A stretch of 64,000 bases of DNA from contig NC_053147.1 in NCBI RefSeq assembly GCF_016808335.1, positions 15,734,913 to 15,798,912 of the forward strand, written 5' to 3'. The stretch is from Panicum virgatum (taxonomy: Eukaryota > Streptophyta > Magnoliopsida > Poales > Poaceae). Each line of letters starts with the position of its first letter. Positions within the stretch are counted from its first letter, which is position 1. The position numbers were made by a program, and so were the translations under genes. Below are positions 21,594 through 33,759 of the stretch, piece by piece. The notes under the pieces are model-generated. The model saw nothing but the letters and a program-made list of their open reading frames with translations. It did not search any database and had not been told where the DNA came from.

Positions 21594-24225
21594 GGCATTG
21601 CCAAAGTATGTTGCTCCTAACTTGAGAGGACCCAACCTAGTTTGGGTACCATCAAAACGTGGATGAATGTGTGTAGGTACCAAAGGCATTGGAGGCTTGA
21701 TTCAAATAAAATTCATATTTTTGATCTTATGATTGAATTAAGAAATTGAAGCTTTTTGCATATATACAACCCAATGCCATGACAAGCTTATGAAGTCCAA
21801 AGTGCTTTCAACATACAAGTGCAATTATCATGTAGTGGGTGATTCATTAAAAATATTTGATGGCTTTGCAAACTTATTTGTGTTAAATCTTGCTTTTGGA
21901 TGAAAAATCTTTTTGCAAATTGAAAAATGAGCTAAATATCATTTACTTCTCAAATGTGGCTTGAAAACTAGTACATATGACATTTGGTTCTTATGTGCAC
22001 TCTTTGCTTCAAATTTTTTATTTTTCAAAGCTTTTATGGGCTATTTATGAGTTTCCTTGATTTTACTTGTTTTAATTTTGATTTCTCATTCTTACTCACT
22101 CATATGAGTCTTTGGATGGTGTTCATGCTAGTTTTGAGATTTTTGGAATGTTATTTGAGCAATAATCCCAATTCAAAGTTGAAATTGTGAAAGTTGGAAA
22201 AATTTTGGGCTATATGAAATTTAGTAGCACGGACGGTCCGCGTGTAAGAGGCGGACGGTCCGCCATTCATGAAGTTTTTCACCAGAGGCTCTGATCAGCA
22301 GAAAATTGCAGCGCGGACAGTCCGCCCATGGACCGCGGACGGTCCGCCAGATGCACCGGTAAGCTTCGGTTACACCGATGATGTGTCCACTATGCAAGCG
22401 CGGACGGTCCGCCAAGTATACCGCGGACGGTCTGCCTGAGATAAGTTGAATCTGCCCAGAAAAGTGACAAATATTGGATTGATCTTGAGTCACTTAAATT
22501 GAAAGGTCCTCAAGTTGAAATCATCTTTACAAGTGGTTGAGGAACCTAGGTTTGGTTTTGAAATGATCTAGAAGCATGACGAGTATTGGGTACAAGGCCA
22601 TTTGATTGAGAAGTATTTTTGGCACACTTTTGGTACTCAAGTTGAGAATCAAGACCAACCTCAAGTAGAAAGAAAAGGACTTAGAGCAGACTCCAAAATT
22701 ACTCATCATGACAAGTCCATTGTTTGATCAATCAACTAAATTCATTTCAAGTGAGTGTCAAGAATGGTTCTTGGAGAGATCACTTCTCTCTGGAGAGGGG
22801 CGAGCCGCCCAAGAGTGGGTTTGATAAGCAAGGTGCTTGGAAGGCCAATATGGAAGTGGTGATCTAGAATCATTGGAGATGCTTAGTTGAAGATATCAAA
22901 TGGGTTGATCAAGAAAAGCAAGTAACACCCAAAGTAGAGATATTCATGAAAATTCAAGTGATATTCAAATGGTATTCTCTCATGCAAGCAAGGATCAAAG
23001 AGATGAAGCAAGCCAACCACAACAAGATAATGCATTTGATGATAAGTGATATTCATTTCATATGGGTGAAGAATGGTTTTCATATTGGTATTCATTGTCT
23101 TCACCAAGCTATTATAATTGAACTTCATGATGCTAGTTGGAGAGCTAAATTGGAATCTAATGACTATCCTCTACTCCAACATAGCAAGGTGAAATTGCTT
23201 GACATATGCATTCATACTATGCTAAGGACATGATTAGTGCATATAGTCATATATAGTGATCATTCATGAAAAATAAACTAATTTTAAATGTTTTATGATG
23301 CCACTATTGCTTCTATGCTTGATATGATCTAGTGGTAACATATGACGTGTTCATGAGCTAGTAAACCCAAGTAGTTGATCTAGAAAATGAGATTTCAATT
23401 GTTTAACTCAACATTGTCAAGATAACCCTTAGAATGAGGTGTGAAGAAGCTTGTCCTTGGTTCAAACCGAGTTGAATTATTTGGGCAAGTAGTCTACATC
23501 AAATCAAAGAGAAAGAAGCTCATGGAAACAATCTAGTTCAAGAATTGATTATCAATGTCAAATTCAACAAAGTGATCCATCATGATTTTACAAGTGATAC
23601 TAGATTCAACAAAAGGTATATCATTGTATCTCTACAAGTGATATACATGGTCATACAAGTGGTATTTATTCAAGTAGATCTAGTGCAACAATGGTGGTTC
23701 CACAAGTGATCCTCAACTTTAAGTGATCAATTCAAATCAAGAAAGCTACCCTCATCAAAAAGAGCTCAAGATTCAAGTAAATTGACAAACACTTTGACAT
23801 AGGGGGAGGAGCCCCACTACAAAGTATCAAGATCAAGAATCCTACTAGTATCCTACATGTGGCATTTCAAGGTGGTCTTCATGCTTCCACATGTTGGTAT
23901 TCAAGTGGTGTCAATTCCAATCAACTTGAAAGTGTCCATCAAAAATGAAGATTCAAGACTCAACCATCTACCCAAGTCCAACTCTTTGTATCAAACCACA
24001 AGCACTTCATATGATTGCCTACAAGGGGTATTCAAGTGGTAACCCTACAAGTACAAGAGGTACAACTTCAAGTGGTAGCCATTGATCTTCACATGGCAAA
24101 TTTCATGTGGTTTCGGCCCTTTTATGGTCATTGATGACAAAGGGGGAGAGAAATGAACAAAGATATGAATTATCCTTGGATGACAAAGGGGGAGATGAGA
24201 TGAGAGTGCGATCATGGACATGGAT
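21594..24225 (+). mobile_element. Non-coding internal region of the gag-only element (left part)
   Basis: No pol motif (DDE integrase, YVDD, RNase H) is readable in any frame. The sequence is AT-rich with many stops. A second cluster of GCGGACGGTCCGC words lies at 22226-22437. From about 22900 to 24100 the words CAAGTGGTATTCAAGTGG and variants recur loosely. Two AAAGGGGGAGA tracts (about 24136 and 24185) resemble the polypurine tract. This may be decayed pol/ORF3 sequence or a region acquired independently. Confidence 0.7.
22226..22437. repeat. Internal cluster of GCGGACGGTCCGC near-palindromes
   Basis: Six or so copies of GCGGACGGTCCGC or close variants, the same word as in the LTRs, here about 640 bases after the gag stop. 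Confidence 0.95.
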
Positions 24226-27200
24226 CAAGATGTAACACCCGGTTTATAAAAGGACATAAACCGAGCAATCATATACGTGCCAGGATCAAGTCACACGTAT
24301 ATACAACAGAATGAACAGTATATCATAGCACATATCACGTAAAAAGACATAATAAAGCGAATACGAATGTTATTTATTACATTAATGACAAAATGTCTGA
24401 TACAGCGGAAGCGAAGTACAAATACGGTAAAAACTCTCCGAAGCTGAGCAGGGCGCCACAGGGACGTCGACTGGGAGACGAACGCCTAGAAGTCCTCGTA
24501 GTCCTGGTAGCGCTGAGCGAACTCCCTCGCATCGGCAGGAACTGAGCAGCAGTAGCGTATCCAAGAGGAAAAAGTAGAGAAGAGGCAAGAGTGAGTACGC
24601 AATTTGTACTCAACAAGTATAACACAAACTATGAGGCTCTAAGGTTGGCTGACTCAACTGCATTAGCTTTTAAGTGTTGGCAAAATTTTATTAAAGCTAT
24701 TTATTACGAGTTGATGAATTACCATTAACCCAGTTACATAGTAATTAATCAGAATTAATTTTGTAACTACTGAGAACCATACCAAAACCACCAAGGTAAC
24801 CCCGAGAGGCACCTCCCTCGTCGGAAGGAGACAACCCCACTAATCAAAAGGAGGATCTGGGCCGCTCATGACCATGAGCACGGCTAGTATACCAGTTTTA
24901 CACTCTACAGAGGTTGCACATCTTTACCCACAAGTCGTGAGCTACGCTAGTTGTTCATCACACTTCCTTAGGTGAGATGTCTAGCGACTCACTACGAGGC
25001 CTTTACAAAGAATCTCGTTGGTAAGGAGTAACCGCGAGGGTCGGATCAGCGACTATGGAGCAAGTCTAGTGGGCGTCATCGACGAGGCCACTCAGTACGA
25101 GGGACATAGAAGCTTACCACCCTTGCCCCGTCGGTAAGTTACTCCAAACCAAAAAGACTTAATTATTACGCCAAGACCGTCCCATTCCAGTCTTGTGGTA
25201 GCGCTGTTGTCCCAGGTTGTCGCTCTATGAACCGGTCCTTATGGAGAGTGGCCAACCAGGCAGTAAGCACCGTGCTGGCCCCCTAAACCATGTTTCTAAC
25301 AAAACCAATTTTAACGAGACGTGAACCACTCAAGCCACACAGAGGGTCACTCTCAAAATTAAGTTGCATATACCATTAATCAAATTAATTAAAAGGGACC
25401 ATTATGTGTTATAGTGCGGCACCTAGCACAACTAACCAAAATGCAACCCAAAGGATATATATAAAGGATATAAAGTGGCTAGGAAAGTCCTTATAGGCAT
25501 ACAATATTAAAATGCAGTATGAAAATGTATTTAAAAGTGATAGGTTGTTCATGTTATACTTGCCTTCCTCGTACTGCTCCTGCTGCTGCTCAAAGTGGTC
25601 AGAAGACGGCTGCTCCGGGTACTGGTACTGGGGCTCCTCAGATGGATCAGCGTCTACTCACGAACACATGGCCAAAACAATGCACAATAATAAGCATACA
25701 AGCAAACACTAACAAAAACTAAGAAACAATACATCAATACATAAAAACAGCACACTAAACTAGTCTAAAACTATTCTATGCGCTACAACGATCGCGTGGA
25801 TATAAAGAACGCCTAAATCGGAGCTAAAACGCATAATCTAGGCTAAAAACAAGTTCTAGGGGCTTATCTGCGAGAAAAACTAAGTTCCAGGGGGTTTTGT
25901 GCAAAAACCGAGGACTAAAACATAATTAAACTAAAACTCTGGGGTCTAACTCATAAAAGAACAAGTGCTGGACGGCGGGTTCTAATAGGGAAAAGCTCAG
26001 GGGGCTGTGTGTTAAAAAAGAGGGTCAAACTGGAATTATTTTTGAACTGCATAGGAGTGCGGGTTGATAAGGAAGAAAGGTAGGGGCTCTTATGCAAAAG
26101 GGCCCAGCTGAAGAGGTACGCACGGATCTGATCCGTTGGATCACGATCTGGCGGCTGAGGATATATCGTTTCGCGACCTGATCTCAGCCGTAGGAAGCGG
26201 ATCTGATGGCCGAGACTAAACAGGCGCGTGGGGGCGGCGGCGATGCTCGCCGGAGCAGAGCTCCCGCGGCGGCGTTTCACCGGAGTTGGCTCATCGGCCG
26301 CTCCGGGGCTTGATTCAGCACGGTATCGGGTCAGGGAGGCAGTATACACGACGGCAAACCCTCCTGGGCACATCCAAGGAGCGGGTCAGGGCTCGGTGAG
26401 GCATGCCGCGGCGAGGGGCGGTCCTAGGTCGCTGGCGAGCCATGGTAACGTGGTTCCGGCCTGAAATTGGGTCAAGCTTTGCTACTGGAAGTAACCATGC
26501 GGCACGGGTGAACTACTATGGTGCCTAACACGGCCTATGGTCTCGCAGGGCGGCGGGTCGACCACGGCGTGGCGGCGCTGCCAAGCAACGGCGAGGAAAT
26601 CCTCGCGCGCGCAGAGGGAGGAAAGAAGGGGCATCAAGGGCTGGCGGGGGTCCTTACCTCCTCGTGAAGCTCCTACGGTGGTCTAATTCGACGCGTAAGG
26701 AGCGCAGCGGCGGATCCTCATCGGCGCGGCGGCTCGGTGGAGTTCCGGCGAGGAATTCCCGTGCGTGGCGCGGGGTAGAGGGAAGGAGACGCGGCCGGTG
26801 AAGATTTTGATCCTGCGGCGGTGCTTCTGCAGCAGCTCGCGGTAGCAGAGGCGCTGCAGGACGGCCGAACCACGGTGGCGCAGAGGCACGGCGAGGCCGA
26901 GCGGCACGGGCGGCACTGGATCTCGGCTGGGACTGTGGCTAGGGTTTAGGGCTGTTGTGGATGGGAGGTGGGGTGCGGGAGAGGGCCAGGGCGCGTTTAA
27001 GAAGGGATGACCGGGGATATCGGCGTGCGTGCCCGCGGTGAGTGCGGCGAGGATTGCGGGTGACGGCGTGGCCGTTGCGCGAGGGCTGAGGGAACGGGAT
27101 GACAGGTTGGCCAGGCGGGTTCGCTGGCGTGCGGGACCGGGCCGTCAGGGGAAACGCGGGGTGCTGGTGCGCGGAGTGAGCAGCGCTGGCGGGCGGGCCT

Positions 27201-27272
27201 GGGCGCGGGTGAGAAGGACGCGGGGTGTGCGACGCGCGCGGTGCTGGGCTCGGGCGCGGTGCTGGAGAGGCG

Positions 27273-27500
27273 GCGGTTTTTTCTTTTTTATATTTAAAAA
27301 AAATTAAAATTTCAAAAATATATGTCCATTTTGGAAAATTTCAAAAATATACCCCGGTCGCCCTCCCATAGGGCGACAGACCCAAAGTGTAATTTTTTTT
27401 CTCCAAATTTGCAACGAAGTCCCTGGAGAGAAAAAAAAGGGGGGGCCTGTCGCCCCCCCCAACGGGCGACAGGGGCCTATCGCCCGTTGAGGGGGTGACA
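27273..27500 (+). repeat. MULE left terminal inverted repeat
   Basis: It begins GCGGTTTTTTCTTTTTTAT and matches the reverse complement of about 32310-32536. It contains a GGTCGCCCTCCCATAGGGCGAC hairpin-like block split around 27358-27377 and a second GTCGCCC block near 27450-27490. Confidence 0.9.
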
Positions 27501-28036
27501 GGGGCCCCTCCGCCGCCGTATGCCGCCATTCCCTTTGTGATTTGAGCCTAAAAATTCAGAAAAAAAACCAGCCCTAGCCGCCATTCCCTTTGTCATTTGA
27601 GCCTTAAAATTTATGAAAAAAACTGGAGTGGTTGCTGTGTTGTCACATCTTTTTGAAATGGTAGAAGGGACTGCTATTTGGTCACATATGTCTGGGCAAA
27701 GAATGCGATATTTGGGAAACCCGTGATTGCCGGAACATAACAAGTTCACATCAATAGTATCTATAGAATGCGATATTCGAGCATGTAGTCGTCCTCATTG
27801 TCGGCAGGATCTCGGCTGCTAACTCCTACCGCACCTAACTTGTCCTTCATTAAATCACGGAAAAAAAATCGCAAGAACTTCCCTTATTTCATGAGCATTA
27901 TAGAACCCCCAAACATAACAAGTTCACATCAATAGTATCTATAGAAACAAATGACAAGTAAACTAGCACAATCATAAACATCGGATACAAATAAGCGGTC
28001 CACAGCTATCTCATTACAAATAAACATCAGATATAT

Positions 28037-28901
28037 CTAACCACCCATAGGGCGTCGGGCCCTCTTAGCCCTCTGTTGGGCACGGACATGGCCCTCGGAG
28101 TAGGTGAGAACATCCGGAGACCTCACCTGTCGCTCAGGACGCGCAAGGGGCTGCGGTGTCTGCTGCTGAGAGATCCCAAATGGTGCTCCTCCTAGCTGTG
28201 AATACCCCAAAACATCGGGGTCACCTTGCGCGGCAGGCTCTTTTGGAGACAAGTTGTCGAAGTCGTCTAAGGTGAAGGTCTCGTTATCTGGTCGAAAGGG
28301 GGAAGAAGAAGGTCCGGCGCCCGCATCGGGGTAGAATCCTACGCAAAAAATGTGGATGTTAGCGTACGCTCGTATATTTCGTAATGACATGTAGAAACCG
28401 AAATACGAAACATAAACTAACATGTGTAGACCGGTATCTGTGGCCCCGGTACCATCCCTGGATACGGTCCGCCAACTGGTGCTGTCCCTCTAAACATTCC
28501 AGTATGGCCGAACGCAGTAGCTGGATCGTATCCTGTATGTGATATTAGTAAATATGTAGGAACACTTGATCTAATTATAAAGAGATATGTACGTTACCTG
28601 CACTTGGGAAGAACTGCGACGTCGGCCCGCGCACGGTCGACGGACACGGGAACGACGACGAGGCCTGGGACGACCCGTGGCTGTCTTCGTACTGCACACG
28701 GCTTCCCAAGTTGTGCACTACCTGACGCAACTGATCACGCTGCCTCGACCATGCCTCTGTCTGCTCAAACTGGGTCATTGGGGATCCGGCATGTACCCTC
28801 GTCAGGTAAGTCGAGCAGTCCGTCTCCATCATGTTGCAAAGGCGAAACTGCATCCATTCAGTAAAGGTACAGTTAGAAACACATGAATTATCTTACGAAT
28901 A

Positions 28902-28973
<72 letters not shown>

Positions 28974-30116
28974 AATATGATCAAGAGACTCACCGTGCCA
29001 GTTAGTGCCTCCACGTGGTGCCGGGCATAGCCATCCTGAGGCCTCGCCTGGTGTGGCTGCGGGTGAGTGTCAACATAAACCAGACGAGCCCGAGTCCGGG
29101 GTAAGTACCAGGTGAGGTAGGCCCTAAAGGAGTTGTCTGTGTGTGGTCCTGTTGGAGGGACCAAGTGCTCGTCTGCCTGTTCCCATTGGTCCACCCACGG
29201 CTGCATCTTGGTGAGCCAATCATCAGAGCACGGCAAGCCACTCCTTGACAACCTACAAAAGTGGACCACGAAGAATCGTGAGATTTGACACGAATATACG
29301 ACCCAAGTTCATTCATAATTACCTGTGGTCCTGGCGACTGACACGCTCCAACGCGGTGGGCACCGAAAACTCCTGACGCTGCCCAAACTGTCTCATGACT
29401 CTTCAGGGGCAATATGCCTCAACCGCGATGTCATAAACCAGGACGGCGCTAGTAAGCCACAGGCTCGCATTCGCGGAGCAGTGCGAAGACAGGCCTGCTG
29501 GTGCACGGGTAGCCACAGCCTCTGGGCTGTAAGGCTCCCAGACAACGTCCTCGGGCGTCAGCATGTCGAGCTCCGAAACAAACTCAGGATATGCGCGTCT
29601 AACCCGCGCATGGGCCCAGGATCTCTGCATTCCGAATAAGTAAAATTAAAAGTGCGCTAATACATCATGTAACAATGAATAACAAAATTAGATTTATTGC
29701 GAACGTACCTGACGCCAGATCCAGATAGTTCCCATAGTGGGCCTCTCGTCCTCCTCGTCGCCGTACATGCCCCCGTGGTAAGGCTCGTGGCTGACCAAGG
29801 GCCGACCAACGGCTAGCCTCTCGTACGACCAAAGCTGTAGCAGTAGTGGGCACCCTGCCATGATAGCGTTCCCATGTGTCTTCATGCAGCCGTCACAGAG
29901 TCCACGGTAAGTGGCTGCAAGTACCGCCTCACTCCAGCTGTAGGGCGGTACGTCCTCGTCCCCATCCGCAATCTCCCGTGCATACGGAAGGAGAATCCTA
30001 TCGACCGAGTTGCCATGAGTGTTGTTGAACATGATGTAACCAAACAACCAAAGTAGGTACGCCTCCAGCGATCTGGTCATACTGTACTCGTCGGCATCCG
30101 CAGCCAACAGGGCAGG
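28037..30116 (-). pseudogene. Plant mobile domain (PMD, aminotransferase-like) protein, C-terminal part
   Basis: The exon 30116-29709 reads LAADADEYSMTRSLEAYLL, FNNTHGNSVDRILLPYA, SWSEAVLAATYRGLCD and LLLQLWSYERLAVGRP, matching the core of the PMD family (PF10536) found in MULEs and gypsy elements and in domesticated MAIN/MAIL proteins. GT-AG introns of 84 bases (29708-29625) and others give further exons: 29624-29323 (RRAYPEFVSELDML, then a premature TGA at 29405-29403), about 29269-28995, 28860-28600 and 28338-28037. The N-terminal part of the domain is missing; the frame instead joins the transposase upstream. An (AT)33 run lies in one intron. The molecular function of PMD is unknown. Confidence 0.75.
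28905..28970. repeat. (AT)33 microsatellite
   Basis: A pure AT dinucleotide run inside a putative intron of the PMD gene. Confidence 0.97.
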
Positions 30117-30205
30117 CTGCATAAACAATTAAGATTAATGGTTTCAACTGTCAATGGAACATGTGAATTGTAACAATTAAATTTATATATGGAATGAATA
30201 CGTAC
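30117..30205 (-). other. Putative intron joining the MURA and PMD coding parts
   Basis: On the minus strand a GTACGTATTC donor at 30205 and a TTTATGCAG acceptor at 30117 bound 89 AT-rich bases. Splicing joins ...KTWFLQFT directly to PALLAADADEYS in frame (both phase 0). Confidence 0.55.
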
Positions 30206-31740
30206 TGTAAACTGTAGGAACCAGGTCTTCGAAGAACCTGCAGTTCCACGTTGCAATTTCAGTATTGATTGCAGGATACCTGCATGCCTATCACTAATAA
30301 GGCACACATCTGGACGTGCAGCAACAACATGAATCTTCACTCGTTCAAGAAACCAATACCAACTGTCTATGTTCTCATTCTCAACAAATGCAAATGCGAG
30401 CGGAACTATTTGGTTGTTGCAATCTACACCGATTGCGGTGAGTATCTGACCTTTATACCTTCCAGTCAAAAATGTGCCATCAATGCAGATCACCAGAAGA
30501 CAAAACTAAAATGCTCTAACACAAGCACCTATGCAAAAGAAGGCTCGTTGCATAATTCTTTGTCCCCTAGTCAAGGCTGGTACAAGGTATGTGTCATAAA
30601 AGCTTCCAGGATTTCTAGCAGCAACCTGGGATAACATATGAGGTAGGTTATCATATGATGCCTCGTATGTGCCGAACCGCATCTCCAACACCCTTGTTTA
30701 GCCCGCCATGCCTTCAAATAACTGATGGTGTACTGGTAAGTCTGCTCAATGTGTCGAACAATCATTTTTGGCTCATAATTTAGGTTGTCCATAATAAACC
30801 CATACATTTGCTTTGCAACAAAGTCGTATGATATATTGCGATGCGAGGGAACAACTTCTGACAGCAAACAAGTGTGCTCTGTGACAATGGAACATTTCTA
30901 GTTTGACTTCCATTTTCCTTTGAATGCATGTACTCGCCATGGACATCCAGCATTCACACACTTCACCTCATATTCTTTACTGCCAGACTTTACGACTCTG
31001 AATTCTCGTTTCAATGAGATTGTCCATAGTCTCACAGCATCTTTTACAGCTTCAATGTTTGGATATGTTGCACCTTGCACTACCTCATTCCCTCTGTACT
31101 CCCACTCCTGATTTCGTACATCTTCTGCGACATGACTGCCAAAACCATGCTCCTTCCACTCTTTTGGCAATGAGTACTGCTCGTCATCAGATGAGCCCTC
31201 ATATTCTTCCATCTCTATTGCGGTTTGGTCTTCTGCCTCCATCTCGTCCACAATGCTATGTATCCTCTCTCCCTCATCAGCAAGGCCCTGTGGTCCCATG
31301 TTTTGGTTCTCTGTCTCTTCTGACTCATCTTGCTCAACATAATTGGTCTCTCTTCGAATACTCGGAGTTCCTTGATCTGCACAATGTTGTATTTAATTTT
31401 GTGTCTTCTCCCGGATTTGAACAAGAATGGCCAGAGGCCACCCACGCTCTAGAGCTGCTTGCATGTACTTCTGCCAGTCATCAGTGCTGTGTATCATCAT
31501 CAATTCCCATAATTCACTTTCTACCTCCCAATTAACAAGAGACTGGACAGTGATCACATGTGTCAACGGATCAACACGGAACCCACGCTGCAGCCACTTA
31601 CATATGGAACCAAAACTTCTTTCCAGAGGTTTATCTATGCCGCTAGATGTGCACTTAAAGGCAGAAAGATCTACTCCATTTGGCCCATACATAACATTGT
31701 ATTCACCATAAAATACTTGAAACTGCATCTTACTCGACAT
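30206..31740 (-). pseudogene. MURA-type transposase (Mutator superfamily), N-terminal to mid part
   Basis: From the ATG at 31740 the frame gives a typical N-terminal domain (VFYGEYNVMYGPNGVDLS). About 31299-30898 holds the MuDR DNA-binding region (ATYPNIEAVKDAVRLW and a Cys-containing KCVNAGCPWRVHA), ending at a stop. A second stretch (30867-30700) is broken by a frameshift and continues at 30691-30506. The catalytic core appears at 30493-30206 with the first acidic residue in CIDGTFLTGRYKG and the second in LISDRHAGIL. The third acidic residue and the C-terminal zinc finger are absent, because at LQRGT the reading passes into PMD sequence. Several lesions make it inactive. Confidence 0.8.
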
Positions 31741-32309
31741 ATCTGTATATCACATAATACTTATCGAGTTATACTCTTTACTTCACTACCTTATTCAATA
31801 ATACGTAAAAACTAAGTATGAAATTCAACTACAACGTATAAGTATTCATAACTACGTGATGACACTCAAATTCTATACTGCATATGCCAAATTCTATTCT
31901 AAATCATAATTAATTTATAAACACGTCTCTAATAGTACTGCAATTGTAATAATAAATGCGTAGTACTAATTTTCTAAACTAATTTACTACTACGTAACTA
32001 CAAACTAAAGTGTCATTAAACTCCTACTTAAATGGTTCTACTATACCACTAATTAAATTAAATTACTCACCCATACTTAAATTACTCCTACTTAAATACG
32101 TATTACTTAAATATAAAAATATATAAACTAAATGTACTAACCTGCAGATCACAAGTGCTGAATCCGGCAGGGCTTCGCCGCTTTCCTTCTCCTCACTCCT
32201 CTCTTTTTTTCTGGATTTTTGGTGGAATTTTCGGACTCAAATGAGGAGGGAAGGGGAGAGCTGGAGCAGGAGGCCCCCCTGCCGCGCTCGTGGGCCGGGC
32301 CCATTGGTC
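31741..32309. other. AT-rich 5' region of the MULE
   Basis: This is the sequence between the transposase start (minus strand) and the right terminal inverted repeat. It is AT-rich with TACTTAAAT-like repetition and likely holds the transposase promoter, but I cannot point to a specific element. Confidence 0.4.
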
Positions 32310-32536
32310 GCCCGAGGGGGGGGGCGACAGGCCCCCCTGTCGCCCGTTGGGGGGGGGGGGGCGACAGGCCCCCCCTTTTTTTCTCCAGGGACTTCGTTGC
32401 AAATTTGGAGAAAAAAATTACACTTTGGGCCTGTCGCCCTATGGGAGGGCGACCGGGGTATATTTTTGAAATTTTCCAAAACGGACATATATTTTTGAAA
32501 TTTTAATTTTTTTAAATATAAAAAAGAAAAAACCGC
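32310..32536 (-). repeat. MULE right terminal inverted repeat
   Basis: This is the inverted partner of 27273-27500, ending GAAAAAACCGC next to the GGAGAGGCG duplication. It contains GTCGCCC/GGGCGAC blocks separated by long G and C runs. Confidence 0.9.
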
Positions 32537-33092
32537 GGAGAGGCGAGCGCTGGGACGCACGGCTAACGGGCCGGGGCGCGGAGCGGCTGAGGAAAAGGGA
32601 GGGGAGAGGAGTTCGGGCTGCTGCTGGGCTGGAGCGAGGTGTTGGGCCGGGGCACGGGGATTGGCTGGAGGAAAGAAGTGCGGGTTGGGCCAGGGAAACC
32701 GGGTTTGTGGGCTGAGCGCGGAGGAAAACTGGGCCAAGATTGAAAGGGTTGGGTTTTCCTGTTTTGGGTTTGGGCTGGGTCTTCTTCTAATACTTCTTCT
32801 ATTTATTCTCCTTCCTAATTCTAACCCTATTTCCTATTTCTATTTCTAACTCAAACAAATCTATTTGAATTCAAACAAAATTTGAATTCAACAACCTTAT
32901 GCACACAAGCAAATAAAATAAATGCTCCAGCATGAATGCAGCAACAAAGTTTAACCTATGATGAAATTTTAAATACTTTAGGATCAAAATTAGATTAAAT
33001 GCAAGTCTAAACACAATAAACCTTAGAAATTTAATTGAAGCCAATTAAATTTATTATTAAATAGGAAAATTAAATTAGGGTGTTACACAAGA

Positions 33093-33759
33093 GGAGCAAT
33101 ATTGAGGAGGATCAATATTCTTGGACAAGAGGAGCACACAAGTAGGGGGAGCAAGCTCATGAACTTAGTTGTTTGCATTTGATATGTGCATATTCATGTG
33201 CTTACTTGCATTTGCATAAGTTTTAAAATTTATATATGCATTGCTTGTGTGATGTATTCTAGTCATAGAACTTGATTGATGATTTGATAACTAGCATGCA
33301 TAGATTGTAGCTAGACATTTTTTTTACAAGTGAATCAAGAGCCTTGCTAATATTGTTGATCTCATGAGGTATCTTGAGTTTTTGATGAATGTCTAGTTAC
33401 TCATTGATGCTAAGGAATGAACTTTAAGGATGCAACTCAAATTGGTATCACGCTTCAAAGGTTTATCCTATATACCTTAGCATCACTTAGTAGTGATAAC
33501 AATCCCACAAATTTCATATTTATGCATGTGTGTGAGTTTAAAACCAAATCTCTTGAGCACACATGTAGGGGGAGTTATCACTACCAAGTCAGATTTTTAT
33601 GGTGCTTATCCAATCTTTTACAAGTAGTCTTAATGGTGGATAAGAAACATAAAATCCAAACCAAGTTAGCTTTTTACACGTGTGTGAAGTGCTAGCTTAG
33701 AATATGCTTAATTTCCATATCTTTGTAGAGTTGTCATCAATTACCAAAAAGGGGGAGAT
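33093..33759 (+). mobile_element. Internal 3' end of the gag-only element with polypurine tract
   Basis: This continues the internal region after the solo-LTR insertion. It is non-coding, and GGGGGAG words occur at about 33126 and 33569 before the true polypurine tract (33745-33759, AAAAAGGGGGAGAT) directly next to the 3' LTR. Confidence 0.75.

Larger units (their letters stand above)
27273..32536 (-). mobile_element. Mutator-like element (MULE, 5264 bp) with MURA and PMD genes
   Basis: The terminal inverted repeats start GCGGTTTTTTC on both ends and run, with mismatches and indels, for about 200 bp. The 9 bp target duplication GGAGAGGCG is perfect (27264-27272 and 32537-32545). The inner part of each repeat is rich in GTCGCCC/GGGCGAC words that can form hairpins. 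Two minus-strand genes lie inside: a MURA-type transposase (about 31740-30206) and a plant mobile domain protein (30116-28037). Both carry disabling lesions. Terminal repeats, target duplication and gene content all agree. Confidence 0.93.
24231..33087 (-). mobile_element. Tekay-like solo LTR (3.58 kb net), interrupted by a MULE
   Basis: The same 5 bp, CAAGA, flanks it (24226-24230 and 33088-33092). Its ends are perfect 10 bp inverted repeats, TGTAACACCC and GGGTGTTACA. Without the MULE it is 3584 bp, has no gag or pol and no second LTR, so it is a solo LTR of a long-LTR Tekay/RIRE2-like chromovirus. The minus strand reads as an LTR: TGTAACACCCTAATTTAATTTT at 33087, then AT-rich U3, a GC-rich part (26100-27272), and near the 3' end a typical block around 24480-24630. 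GC-rich open frames at 25951-27307 are composition artefacts. Confidence 0.85.

Noticed and set aside
25951..27307. Long GC-rich frames (up to 140 codons) on both strands
   Set aside because: They lie inside the Tekay-like solo LTR; composition opens all frames and no motif is recognisable.
24231..33087. Interpretation as a complete retrotransposon or a large DNA transposon with TIRs
   Set aside because: The 5 bp TSD and LTR-like ends fit an LTR. The only genes inside belong to a separate MULE with its own 9 bp TSD, and no gag, pol or second LTR is present.
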